Below are positions 14,590 to 22,112 of a stretch of 30,038 nucleotides of DNA, in pieces (within the stretch, counting starts at the first letter, position 1; each line of letters begins with the position of its first letter). The translations under genes were made by a program, and so were the position numbers. The stretch lies in the IMG/VR virus record IMGVR_UViG_3300025102_000178, positions 1 to 30,038 of that record. One strand, written 5' to 3'. The stretch is from a virus. Under the pieces are notes generated by a model that was not told the DNA's origin, searched no databases, and saw only the letters and a list, made by a program, of their open reading frames with translations.

Positions 14590-16034
14590 ACTTTATATAC
14601 CTCGTATCTTTCTCTTGGTGTCCATTTATCAAGTGCGGTTTCCATATGGTCTATGAATAAACCACACATTGCCCTTGCACTCATCATAGATTCATCTCCA
14701 CAAACCCATTCGTGTCCTATGAATCCACACTCATCTCTTTCTTCTTTTGACATTTCATAGAAATGTTGGATAGAGTCTGCCGCATCCATCCAATCACACC
14801 TGTCATCAAAAATGTATGGTGTTGGTGGTGAACCTTGTAATGAACGAACTTTTGGCCATACTGGTTTTACCCACTTTCCGTGAGTTAAGTCTTCGTTATT
14901 TTCCCAATCTCTCCAATTGTGTAGTGATTCAATCTCTCCATAATCTTGGTAAGTAATATGTTTACCTTTTAACTTGAATCCACATTGGTCTTGCATACCA
15001 CCCGTAACATTAACGATAATTGGTGTTCCACACATCAATGATTCACAAGTTCCTAATCCGAATCCCTCGTTGGATGCTAAATTAATCGTTACATCACAAA
15101 TGTTATATAAATAATTTAGATGTTGTGATGACAATTTATTGGTTGAGAATATTATATTCAAGTCTGGACACATCTCTTTAACTACCTCTGGTAAGTCTGT
15201 TCCGTTGTTATCAACTGGTTGTGTATGTAGAACAAATGCTGTCTTATCTCTTTTCTCTTTTGGTAATCTATCCGCAAAAGTCTTAAATGCCAGAATAGTA
15301 TCTGATGTCATCTTTCTTCTGATGTTTCTGTTATTGTAAAATAAACAAAACTCTATGTCCTTACCTTGAAATAATTCAGATTTCATTTTGTTCATTTCTA
15401 ATCTTTCTTTTTCATTTTTGACTGGATAGAAATACTTTTCATTAATTCCGTGTGGGACATAAGTTGAATCCCAATCTGTTCTTGGTTTCTTCTGACACAC
15501 ATTTTGAACAATGTTATGTGTTTGTTTTGAAATATTCATAATCAAATCACAACTTTCATAAAATGGTTCGTTCCACCTCGGATAAGGTAAGTCGTCCCAG
15601 ATGTTGTAATAGAAAATAGGACATTGTTGCCTTACTTCGTGTTCCATATCATACAACCACTTCCAAAATCTTGGGTCTGTATAGTGTAGAATAGCGTCTG
15701 GCTTTTCCATTTTAAGTATGGTTCTTAATGTTTCTTGGTCACCATATCCATCAATAGGATATATTTTTAACGATGCGTCTTGAATACCAGTTTCTTCCAC
15801 CATAGCTTTATTCATATCAAAAACTTTTCCTTTGTCTGGGTGTTTGATAGCCCCACCTATTTGAGCCCAATCATATTTATCAATAGTTCCAACTACAATC
15901 TCTCTTGACATTGTACCGACACCACTTGACATTCTTAGGTCATCTGATAGTAAAAGAATCTTTTTCTTGTTCCTCTTTTCAATCTTCTCTGCTTTTTGTA
16001 TTTTTTTTAATTTCGGTAATTTTAAATCTGACAT
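14586..16034 (-). CDS. GT-B (GT4-like) glycosyltransferase with N-terminal LKLPKLKK motif
   Basis: A 482-residue GT4-like transferase. After a basic, lysine-rich leader (MSDLKLPKLKKIQKAEK) comes KILLLSDDLRMSSGVGTMS, the GT-B N-terminal glycine loop. Near the C-terminus SNEGFGLGTCESLMCGTPII (about residues 347-366) gives the donor-binding E-x7-E and GTPII strand. It is related to its neighbour at 13267-14589, with matching E-x7-E region and N-terminal loop, so the two are likely ancient duplicates acting in sequence. It is the first gene of the glycan cassette, 18 bases after the RHH gene. Confidence 0.83.
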   Translation of the reverse strand: MSDLKLPKLKKIQKAEKIEKRNKKKILLLSDDLRMSSGVGTMSREIVVGTIDKYDWAQIGGAIKHPDKGKVFDMNKAMVEETGIQDASLKIYPIDGYGDQETLRTILKMEKPDAILHYTDPRFWKWLYDMEHEVRQQCPIFYYNIWDDLPYPRWNEPFYESCDLIMNISKQTHNIVQNVCQKKPRTDWDSTYVPHGINEKYFYPVKNEKERLEMNKMKSELFQGKDIEFCLFYNNRNIRRKMTSDTILAFKTFADRLPKEKRDKTAFVLHTQPVDNNGTDLPEVVKEMCPDLNIIFSTNKLSSQHLNYLYNICDVTINLASNEGFGLGTCESLMCGTPIIVNVTGGMQDQCGFKLKGKHITYQDYGEIESLHNWRDWENNEDLTHGKWVKPVWPKVRSLQGSPPTPYIFDDRCDWMDAADSIQHFYEMSKEERDECGFIGHEWVCGDESMMSARAMCGLFIDHMETALDKWTPRERYEVYKV

Positions 16035-16052
16035 ATAACCCTTCTTTTATTT

Positions 16053-16247
16053 TTAATATTTTGAACCACTTTCCTCTAAGTTTTCATATTCTAAAATTTT
16101 TTTCTTAAACTCGTCGTCATAAACAAATAAATCTAAACTGCGATTTACTAATTTCTGTAATGAAAAGTCGTCACGAATAGACTTTTCTTTGAACTTTTTA
16201 TATAGTTCATCTATAATTTTTACTGATGTTAATTTATCTTCTTTCAT
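16053..16247 (-). CDS. Ribbon-helix-helix-like DNA-binding protein, 64 aa
   Basis: A 64-residue protein with a likely RHH (MetJ/Arc-type) fold. A short basic strand (KLTSVKIIDELY, residues 4-15) is followed by two helices (KKFKEKSIRDDFSLQKLVNRSLDLF) and an acidic tail. Such proteins bind DNA as dimers and often regulate nearby genes. The start at 16247 is set by AGAGGA five bases before ATG; the longer frame to 16280 uses TTG and is rejected. It sits directly before the glycan cassette and after an AT-rich promoter-like region, so it could autoregulate. The fold call rests on pattern alone. Confidence 0.6.
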   Translation of the reverse strand: MKEDKLTSVKIIDELYKKFKEKSIRDDFSLQKLVNRSLDLFVYDDEFKKKILEYENLEESGSKY

Positions 16248-16280
16248 ATTGTTCCTCTTAATATATACATATATATACAA

Positions 16281-16294
16281 TAATAAATAGTTAG
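16281..16294 (-). promoter_or_regulatory. AT-rich repeat box upstream of the RHH gene
   Basis: In the 48-base gap before the RHH gene the minus strand carries ACTAACTATTTATT. The same 14 bases occur in the gap before gp62 (18857-18870). A copy shared by two gene starts points to a promoter or operator. The class is unknown, and the plus-strand reading AATAAATA is one base from the T4 late -10 sequence. Confidence 0.4.
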
Positions 16295-16295
16295 T

Positions 16296-16700
16296 TTAAC
16301 TCAAAATAACGAATTTTTTATTTATTTTTTCACAATATTCTAATGCAGACCTTGTTCCGTTGGTAATCTCTCCGTCTTTACAAAACGCAACCACTTTGTC
16401 TGAATATTTTACTAAATCTTTATTTCGTTTGTGATAATATCCAACATTGTATGGTTTACCATAGTTATAAGCTTCCATTACACAATGTTGGTTGTGAGTT
16501 TGATGTTGTGGTGGGAACTCCGAATAATCTAATCCGAACTCTAATGCAAATCGTTTTGCATATTTATCTGCTCCGTCTTTTGCACCACCACTAACGATTT
16601 CCATATCTTTATGTTCCATTTTTAATCTAAACATAAAGTTCTGTATGTTTCTTTTATTGGTGTAGGTCCTACTACCTATAATTGCTATCTTCATCGTCAT
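16296..16700 (-). CDS. SLOG-family (DUF2493-like) nucleotide-binding protein
   Basis: A 134-residue protein of the SLOG superfamily (YspA/DUF2493 type). MKIAIIGSRTYTN near the N-terminus is the first strand and phosphate loop. VSGGAKDGADKYAKRFA (about residues 42-58) is the family's GGAxGAD signature. VVAFCKDGEITNGTRSALEY (about 100-119) is the conserved C-terminal strand and helix. SLOG proteins bind nucleotides or cleave N-glycosidic bonds, and several act in NAD- or nucleotide-signal-based defence. In phages their role is undefined. I use ATG 16700; a second ATG two codons in is also possible. The longer frame (16739) overlaps the previous gene too far. Confidence 0.78.
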   Translation of the reverse strand: MTMKIAIIGSRTYTNKRNIQNFMFRLKMEHKDMEIVSGGAKDGADKYAKRFALEFGLDYSEFPPQHQTHNQHCVMEAYNYGKPYNVGYYHKRNKDLVKYSDKVVAFCKDGEITNGTRSALEYCEKINKKFVILS

Positions 16701-17166
16701 TTCTTTTTTGTTTTCTTTTTTTCGTTTCAGATGAATCATTTGAATTTACAAAACTATACTTTTCGTAAAAGTCTTTTATACCTTCAAGTATTCCAGTTTT
16801 TGGGTCATCATAAAGGTATGCGAATCTGTAATATTGTAGATATGAAAATGTTGGGTTAGGTAAATAGTCAATTGAATTTCTTGGTCTTATATCATACCAA
16901 ATAAAATCATTTTGAGTATCAAATAGTTCTGGATATATAGTAAGTTTAGTTGCGTGTTCACCTGAAGATTTCCAATACTTAATAAATGGTTCTAATGTAT
17001 TCAAGTCTACCGCTTCATTTTCTCTATCATACCAAAAGTATAATGGAAAACCAACTCCCTGCATATCCGGTAATTGTTTCAGTTTCATTAGTTCCTGAAA
17101 TACCTCTTGTTCATATTCGGTCGCTAAAAAGTCCGTTACCTTAATTCTTAAACCTGGTTCTATCAT
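16672..17166 (-). CDS. Hypothetical protein, 164 aa
   Basis: An unrecognised 164-residue protein. The middle contains GVGFPLYFWYDRENEAVDL and a WYDIRPRNSIDYLPNP segment. The C-terminal 25 residues are hydrophilic and basic then acidic (SSETKKRKQKRNDDEDS), likely disordered. It is rich in Tyr, Phe and Pro, with no Cys pairs and no membrane segment. The ATG overlaps the nuclease stop by 4 nt, so it may work with that protein. Function not assignable. Confidence 0.65.
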   Translation of the reverse strand: MIEPGLRIKVTDFLATEYEQEVFQELMKLKQLPDMQGVGFPLYFWYDRENEAVDLNTLEPFIKYWKSSGEHATKLTIYPELFDTQNDFIWYDIRPRNSIDYLPNPTFSYLQYYRFAYLYDDPKTGILEGIKDFYEKYSFVNSNDSSETKKRKQKRNDDEDSNYR

Positions 17167-17999
17167 TCTAAATCCTTACAACTTCTACACTTCTTGTGCT
17201 TTTCACATTTTTCATAGTCGTGTGAAATGATTTTACCTTTGTCATCATAACACTCATCTATGAACTCTTGTAACCTTGTCATAACCCTATTAACACTTGG
17301 TTTACCACTTGCTGGCGAGAACGCCTGAATCCTTTTCTGTGGATACATCATATTTTCATATAATCTTCTCTTTAATATTAAATATTCAACATCTATTTTA
17401 TCTTCCGATATTTCTAATTGTTTTGCCATAAAGTGTTTGTATAATAACAACTGATTGGTTTTGTTCTTATCGGCTTTCATATATTTATTCCAACCCATAG
17501 TAGATGATTTAATATCAATGATTCTCATACGACCAGTTTTCTTGTCGTGTAGAACAACATCCATATAACCAACGAATCTCATATCTTTTGGTAGTTCATA
17601 GTTTAGATTCATTTCAATACCGACTAACTCAGTATCTTTCTTTTTGAAATGACTTGACTTTCTCTTTAAGAACTCATCAATGATATTGAATCCGTCTTGA
17701 GTGAACTCTGCCATTTCTTCTTTGGTTACTTCAAATCCGTCACCATATCTTTCTTTAGCTTCTTTGTATAATTCTTTCATACGATAGATTAGAATATCTT
17801 GAAGTGGTAAAGCGTCTGCTTCTTTGATTGTTCGTTCGTAATAACATACTAAATATGCTTGAATAGTTTCGTGAATAGCACTACCGAACAAGGTATAAAT
17901 ATTACCTTTGAAAGTCTCTGCTTTATCCACATAGTTTGCTTTCCAAGTGTAAGGACATTTGTCCCACATACTGAATTGACTATAACTTATTTTGCCCAT
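17163..17999 (-). CDS. PD-(D/E)XK exonuclease with probable Fe-S cluster (Cas4/AddB-like)
   Basis: A 278-residue nuclease of the PD-(D/E)XK superfamily, RecB/Cas4/AddB group. It begins with ISYSQFSMWDKCPYTW (Cys15), typical of this group. Catalytic residues readable in order are His43 (GSAIHE), Asp147 (GYMDVV), Asp162-x-Lys164 (IIDIKSS) and Gln183 (NQLLLYKH). The C-terminus has Cys265, Cys271 and Cys274, which with Cys15 would hold a [4Fe-4S] cluster. These enzymes resect DNA ends. Beside clamp-loader and DUF1599 genes it is likely a replication or recombination nuclease, possibly for host DNA breakdown. It overlaps the gene upstream by 13 nt. Confidence 0.85.
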   Translation of the reverse strand: MGKISYSQFSMWDKCPYTWKANYVDKAETFKGNIYTLFGSAIHETIQAYLVCYYERTIKEADALPLQDILIYRMKELYKEAKERYGDGFEVTKEEMAEFTQDGFNIIDEFLKRKSSHFKKKDTELVGIEMNLNYELPKDMRFVGYMDVVLHDKKTGRMRIIDIKSSTMGWNKYMKADKNKTNQLLLYKHFMAKQLEISEDKIDVEYLILKRRLYENMMYPQKRIQAFSPASGKPSVNRVMTRLQEFIDECYDDKGKIISHDYEKCEKHKKCRSCKDLE

Positions 18000-18406
18000 T
18001 TGCCCCTCGCTACTACTTGTGCCATTACTCCATAATTTGATACATCTGAGAAACTATCAGTTACGGGTTCTCCCTCAACTGCGTTATTTCCTCTCATCAA
18101 TAATGTTTTCATTCTCTCAATTTTGTCATTACACCTGAACCAAATACCCAACAACGATAACTTAATATCCTCTGGTGTTTTTAGAATAGTTCCCACTGCA
18201 ATATTTTGTGGACCATAGTCGTATTGTTTTCTACAAAACAATTCGTATTGTTCTGATTGTATTTTTAGAAACTCACCTGTCATTTCAGGATAAGTTCTCT
18301 CCATATATTTTACGACATCTTGTGTGTCTACCATTTCTTGGTCTTCTTTGGTTAAGGTTGCCTTTGGTATTCCTACTTTTGTAGGTGCGTCTTTAATCGC
18401 CATCAT
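17987..18406 (-). CDS. DUF1599 family (nucleotide modification-associated domain 1) protein
   Basis: A 139-residue protein with the DUF1599 signature: KQYDYGPQNIA (about residues 75-85), then LSLLGIWFRCNDKIERMKTLL (about 101-121, quoted in part by its FRCNDKIERMK core) and DSFSDVSNYGVMAQVV (about 136-151 of the family alignment, here the C-terminal helix). The family is all-helical, related in pattern to MazG/dUTPase-type proteins, and associated with nucleotide modification or pool control in phages. Its exact reaction is unproven. The ATG overlaps the gp62 stop (ATGA). An internal sigma70-like promoter at 18462-18491 may give it extra transcription. Confidence 0.75.
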   Translation of the reverse strand: MMAIKDAPTKVGIPKATLTKEDQEMVDTQDVVKYMERTYPEMTGEFLKIQSEQYELFCRKQYDYGPQNIAVGTILKTPEDIKLSLLGIWFRCNDKIERMKTLLMRGNNAVEGEPVTDSFSDVSNYGVMAQVVARGKWAK

Positions 18407-18834
18407 TTACTCCATATTTTTTTTAGTTGTTTTTCATCTACACCATACTTTGATATAATTGAATATACAACATCTTTACCCATAATGTCAAGTGTTTTTT
18501 CAATATTTTGTGAACTTTCTTGAAAGTAATCACACAATATATCCATAGCCCACTTTTCTATCTTGGATTTCTTTTTAGATTTAGTATATCGTAAGTATGT
18601 ATTTCCTCTTGGTAGTAGATTTGTATAGAATTGATATACCGTTTTAGGTTTCAATTCCCAATATTGTTGTATTTCATTTACAACTTCTATCCACTCTGGT
18701 TTCATTGATAAAAATCTATGCACCATATAATTGGACCAAGTCTTTTTATCGGCGTCTGTAATGTTGTCCCAATAATGTTGGTTTTGAACATTAGTAATTT
18801 GTTTTATGTGGTCAAATAGTGTTTTTGTTTTCAT
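18403..18834 (-). CDS. gp62: Clamp-loader small subunit (gp62-like)
   Basis: A 143-residue helical protein that fits the phage clamp-loader A subunit (T4 gp62, 187 aa; marine T4-like versions are shorter). Supporting features are MVHRFLSMKPEWIEVVNEI (residues 32-50) and NLLPRGNTYLRYTK (about 72-85), matching the T4 segment that ends in VPRGKRYGKW. The C-terminus is YGVDEKQLKKIW, like T4's KEQKQLKKLALEW. It would bind four gp44 subunits to load the gp45 clamp. In T4 its gene adjoins 44; here they are separated by about 7.8 kb. Recognition rests on short motifs. Confidence 0.72.
   Translation of the reverse strand: MKTKTLFDHIKQITNVQNQHYWDNITDADKKTWSNYMVHRFLSMKPEWIEVVNEIQQYWELKPKTVYQFYTNLLPRGNTYLRYTKSKKKSKIEKWAMDILCDYFQESSQNIEKTLDIMGKDVVYSIISKYGVDEKQLKKIWSK
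18462..18491 (-). promoter_or_regulatory. Possible internal sigma70-type promoter
   Basis: Within the gp62 coding sequence the minus strand reads TTGACA (18491-18486), 18 bases, then TATATT (18467-18462), about 55 bases before the DUF1599 start. The hexamers equal those of the early promoters at 1777 and 2280, but the spacer core differs and the site is coding, so chance is possible. Confidence 0.35.
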
Positions 18835-18856
18835 AGTGAATAACCTTTTAGATATA

Positions 18857-18870
18857 AATAAATAGTTAGT
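18857..18870 (-). promoter_or_regulatory. AT-rich repeat box upstream of gp62
   Basis: The 59-base gap before gp62 carries ACTAACTATTTATT on the minus strand, identical to 14 bases before the RHH gene (16281-16294). It is followed by TATATC and an AAAAGG ribosome binding site. A promoter or operator role is inferred from position and repetition. The plus strand here reads TATAAATA, the T4 late promoter core, but pointing away from gp62. Confidence 0.4.
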
Positions 18871-18893
18871 ATGAAACTGAAAATGTAATATTT

Positions 18894-20945
18894 TTAATAT
18901 TGATTTGTCATTTCTGTTCTTGGAAATGACATCTTATGTCTATCATAATCCATACTATCTTGATAAAGTTCATTAACCTCATCTGAATATTGATATTTAC
19001 TGACATTATCTTTAATGTATATGTTGTTTCTTGCAACAAAATCTAATTTGTCTGTGTCATCAAATAGTTGTTTATCTACATTTGAAATCTTAAATCCATA
19101 TTTCACATCAAGTTCAAATTCATCTCCGTTTGATTTGAGAGAGAAATTACAATTGAAATGTGAGTCCTTTAAATTATATCCTTTAAAGTTATCCCTAATG
19201 ATAAAGTTAATATTAGATTTATTTGTAACATTAACCAATACCCAAGCAAAACCTTTAATCGTCTTTATAATTTCATTTTCAATCGAATCTACAATATTGC
19301 TTTGTTCTGTTGATAGTAAAAACTCATTTGTGAAGATACTATTATCTGCTTCTTCTTTTAGTTCTACATCTATATTACCAACTTGTAATGAGTTTTCTCT
19401 AATTCTTGCTCTATAATATGGTGGTTTTCCACCCTTTTCTTTTGGTGTGGCATATGAGAAATCATCTCCTATTAAGTCCTCACCCTCTTTGGTAAAGTTA
19501 AATATATTTAACAAGACCTCAATAAAGAATGCTTTTAAATGTCTAATCATTAATATATTTTTATAATCATTTGAAGTCCAAGCGTTTAAAATTGTTTTTT
19601 CCTTTGAAACATCAAAGTCATCTCTATAAACATCTAATGGTGTGTGGTCTAAAATGTCTGTTGATTGCATTAAGTTTAACAATCCATTGTTTCCAAAGTA
19701 TTTGTGGTTGTCATATAGAAATTTTAATTGTAACATAAAGTCCATATGATTTTCCTTTGGATAACCTGGTATCCAATTTGCATTATAAAATACATTACTC
19801 TCGTGAGCTGATTTCAAGAAGTGACTAACATCATCAGAAGTTTGTCCTTTTTCCATCAATGCCAGTATCTTATTCACTCCATTTTCTACACCAACATTCA
19901 TATAATTTAGTCCAACATTTACTGCTCTTGTTAGTAACTCTCCGTCAAGTTTCTTATGTGTTCTGAAATGTCCACCCCAATACATTTTTGGTATGTTTCC
20001 ATTTTCTGTTTCTTCCTCTAACTTATTTACAAGCTTTTTAAACAATGGCATTGACCCGTTGATTAGAGAATCAGTAAACCAAAAGTTATTAATGCCAGTT
20101 TGTTTATGTAATCCTTTCATCTCACTAACAATCTTTTCATTATTTTTGTATCGGTATAATCTGGTCTCACTACAAAATGTGCATTTAAAAGTGCAACCTC
20201 TTGATGTCTGCATTGGTAGTGTAACTTCCAAGTCAAATAACTCTGCTAATTTTTTATAATCATCTATTACTTTGGTATCCCAACTTGGTGTTTCTAATTC
20301 ATTTAGATTTTGTGGTAATATACCACCATTGAAAACTGGCTTTCTACCACTACGACCCCTTTTCAATACCGTAGGAAAACTTGGTGTCATTTTATCCCAA
20401 CGATAAATACCTTTTACATTTTCATAATGTCCGTCTTCCATATAACGATTTACTAATTCAGAGATAATTTTCTCCCCATCTCCCGAACCACAAGCGATAT
20501 CAACAAACTCTCTATAATTATCTTTCTCAACTAACCCACCAGACTCTGAATACCAAGAGTAAGGGCCACCATACCATATTTGTATATTCTTATTTTTTTG
20601 TTTTAAGTATCTCGCTATATAATCTGTTGTAATAATATTTGATGTATATGTAGTAAATGCTACCACATCATAAGTGGATAGTTCATCTATATATTCGTGC
20701 CATAAATCTTTAAAGTGTGGTAATATATCCGTTTGAAAATTTGCTTCAGAGTTCCAAGGTTTATCATTACCCCAATCCCAAAACTTTTCTATGTTTTTTT
20801 CTTTAGTGTGAATTGACGATAGTATGTTTAAATCTATTTGTTCTACAACGACATCTTTATTATTGATGTGTGATTTTAAACTACCAATTGCGAAAGAAGG
20901 TGTTTGAACCGACCATTGTGGACATATACATAATGCTAATCTCAT
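18894..20945 (-). CDS. B12-binding-type radical SAM enzyme
   Basis: A 683-residue enzyme. Residues 1-190 resemble the cobalamin-binding Rossmann domain of class B radical SAM proteins (LALCICPQWSVQTPSFAIG, DVVAFTTYTSN, IWYGGPYSW, ACGSGDGE). The radical SAM core follows, with SRGCTFKCTFCSE giving Cys251, Cys255 and Cys258 as [4Fe-4S] ligands. WFTDSLINGS and YMNVGVENG are typical downstream core strands. About 200 C-terminal residues are extra, mostly beta. The substrate is unknown; relatives methylate unactivated carbons or make ring changes. I use ATG 20945, which overlaps the dioxygenase stop (ATGA); the frame is open 11 codons further. Confidence 0.82.
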   Translation of the reverse strand: MRLALCICPQWSVQTPSFAIGSLKSHINNKDVVVEQIDLNILSSIHTKEKNIEKFWDWGNDKPWNSEANFQTDILPHFKDLWHEYIDELSTYDVVAFTTYTSNIITTDYIARYLKQKNKNIQIWYGGPYSWYSESGGLVEKDNYREFVDIACGSGDGEKIISELVNRYMEDGHYENVKGIYRWDKMTPSFPTVLKRGRSGRKPVFNGGILPQNLNELETPSWDTKVIDDYKKLAELFDLEVTLPMQTSRGCTFKCTFCSETRLYRYKNNEKIVSEMKGLHKQTGINNFWFTDSLINGSMPLFKKLVNKLEEETENGNIPKMYWGGHFRTHKKLDGELLTRAVNVGLNYMNVGVENGVNKILALMEKGQTSDDVSHFLKSAHESNVFYNANWIPGYPKENHMDFMLQLKFLYDNHKYFGNNGLLNLMQSTDILDHTPLDVYRDDFDVSKEKTILNAWTSNDYKNILMIRHLKAFFIEVLLNIFNFTKEGEDLIGDDFSYATPKEKGGKPPYYRARIRENSLQVGNIDVELKEEADNSIFTNEFLLSTEQSNIVDSIENEIIKTIKGFAWVLVNVTNKSNINFIIRDNFKGYNLKDSHFNCNFSLKSNGDEFELDVKYGFKISNVDKQLFDDTDKLDFVARNNIYIKDNVSKYQYSDEVNELYQDSMDYDRHKMSFPRTEMTNQY

Positions 20946-21511
20946 ACAAAACAATCCCCCAACATCCAAGAGATACAAGAATATCGTCTTCCTTTTGTGA
21001 TTGGTGTAACTCTATGTGATAAGAACGCAGGAAAGATTGTGATACTTCCTCGTGTTCTTGGTGCGGTGTAATTGTTTTTACCTGATTTGTCTGTAATTCC
21101 AAATTCTAAATTTCCACCCTCATACATTGTTTCATCACTTAATTGTATAACTGCCGTCAGTTTTCTTGTAGAAGTTTCTTTTGAACCACAATCAGTATGC
21201 CATTTGTATTTACCACCATTTTCGTATCGTAGTATTTTGACCTTTTCCATTTCTTGTATATTGTATTTCCAAATAGATAGATTAGATAATTCAAATGCCA
21301 TTTTTATTTTGTTTTTTAGTTTTTCATTATTGATTGTAACTTCTTTATTATCACGAACTTCTTTGTTTAAAATATTATCATCATAATTACCAGCGAGTTC
21401 AGATTCAGTTGGTTGTCCTGTTTCCAAGTATCTCATTAGTTTCTGACATTGACTCAATGATAAAAAGTCCTCTCTATGAACTACAAATTTAAAATTGTCG
21501 TTTTGTATCAT
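20942..21511 (-). CDS. 2OG/Fe(II) dioxygenase, third of a tandem set
   Basis: A 189-residue 2-oxoglutarate/Fe(II) oxygenase of the prolyl-4-hydroxylase/PiuC type. The iron triad is His105-x-Asp107 (KWHTDCG) and His166 (LSHRV). Arg176 in KGRRYS would bind 2-oxoglutarate. GGNLEFG and ITIFPAF are the usual strands between. It shares ending WMLGDCFV and overall layout with the two genes upstream, so the three arose by duplication. The target is probably a protein or peptide side chain or small metabolite. Start ATG 21511 overlaps the upstream stop by 4 nt; the 11 extra upstream codons are rejected. Confidence 0.85.
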   Translation of the reverse strand: MIQNDNFKFVVHREDFLSLSQCQKLMRYLETGQPTESELAGNYDDNILNKEVRDNKEVTINNEKLKNKIKMAFELSNLSIWKYNIQEMEKVKILRYENGGKYKWHTDCGSKETSTRKLTAVIQLSDETMYEGGNLEFGITDKSGKNNYTAPRTRGSITIFPAFLSHRVTPITKGRRYSCISWMLGDCFV

Positions 21512-22104
21512 ACAAAAGTATCTCCTACTCCCCAACACACACAAGAGTATCTATTACCTTTTGTAATTGGTGATACTCCGTGTCCTGCAAATGAAGGATG
21601 TATTATTAACTTTCCTACTTCTGGTTCAACTATTGTTCCGTCAAACAAACTAAATTCTCCACCCTCATAATCTGTATTTAAAAATACAATACAAGTTAGC
21701 TTTACTGAACTAAATCTTTTAATTGGATGAAAGTCTGAGTGTGGATTATACCAATCTCCAATATCATATCTGTGTGCTTGTAGTCTATTATCGTAAATAC
21801 CTTTAATGTTGTATTTATAAATTGTTTGGTCTGCTATTTTTATGGCTGTCCAAAACTTATCAAGATATTTTTGTTCCGTTGTTCTACTGATATTTAACAT
21901 ACAAACACCATCGTCCATAACTGGTTCTTCTTCCCAAACTGGATTTTCTTCACCTGTGTAGTGTCCTTGTTTTCGTGTAGATTCTTTATCGATATACTCT
22001 ATCATAAAATCACAATCTTCTTGTGAAAAGAAATTACTTTTTTCAACTACCCATTTGAAGTTTTGATTTAACTTCAAACTATCCATATCTATTGGTTTAT
22101 ACAT
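21508..22104 (-). CDS. 2OG/Fe(II) dioxygenase, second of a tandem set
   Basis: A 198-residue dioxygenase of the same family as its neighbours. Iron ligands: His122 and Asp124 (PHSDFH), His175 (GHGVSP). Arg185 in KGNRYS fits the 2-oxoglutarate carboxylate contact. The double-stranded beta-helix strands are visible as TCIVFLNTDYEGGEFSLF and KLIIHPSF, and it ends WGVGDTFV. The N-terminal helix region (FFSQEDCDFMIEYI) matches the other two copies. AAGGAT stands five bases before ATG 22104. All key residues are present, so it should be active; the substrate is unknown. Confidence 0.85.
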   Translation of the reverse strand: MYKPIDMDSLKLNQNFKWVVEKSNFFSQEDCDFMIEYIDKESTRKQGHYTGEENPVWEEEPVMDDGVCMLNISRTTEQKYLDKFWTAIKIADQTIYKYNIKGIYDNRLQAHRYDIGDWYNPHSDFHPIKRFSSVKLTCIVFLNTDYEGGEFSLFDGTIVEPEVGKLIIHPSFAGHGVSPITKGNRYSCVCWGVGDTFV

Positions 22105-22112
22105 TTTTATCC

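Noticed and set aside
16053-16280. Longer version of the RHH protein starting at 16280
   Set aside because: The first codon is TTG in an AT-repeat with no Shine-Dalgarno sequence, while ATG 16247 has AGAGGA at good spacing.
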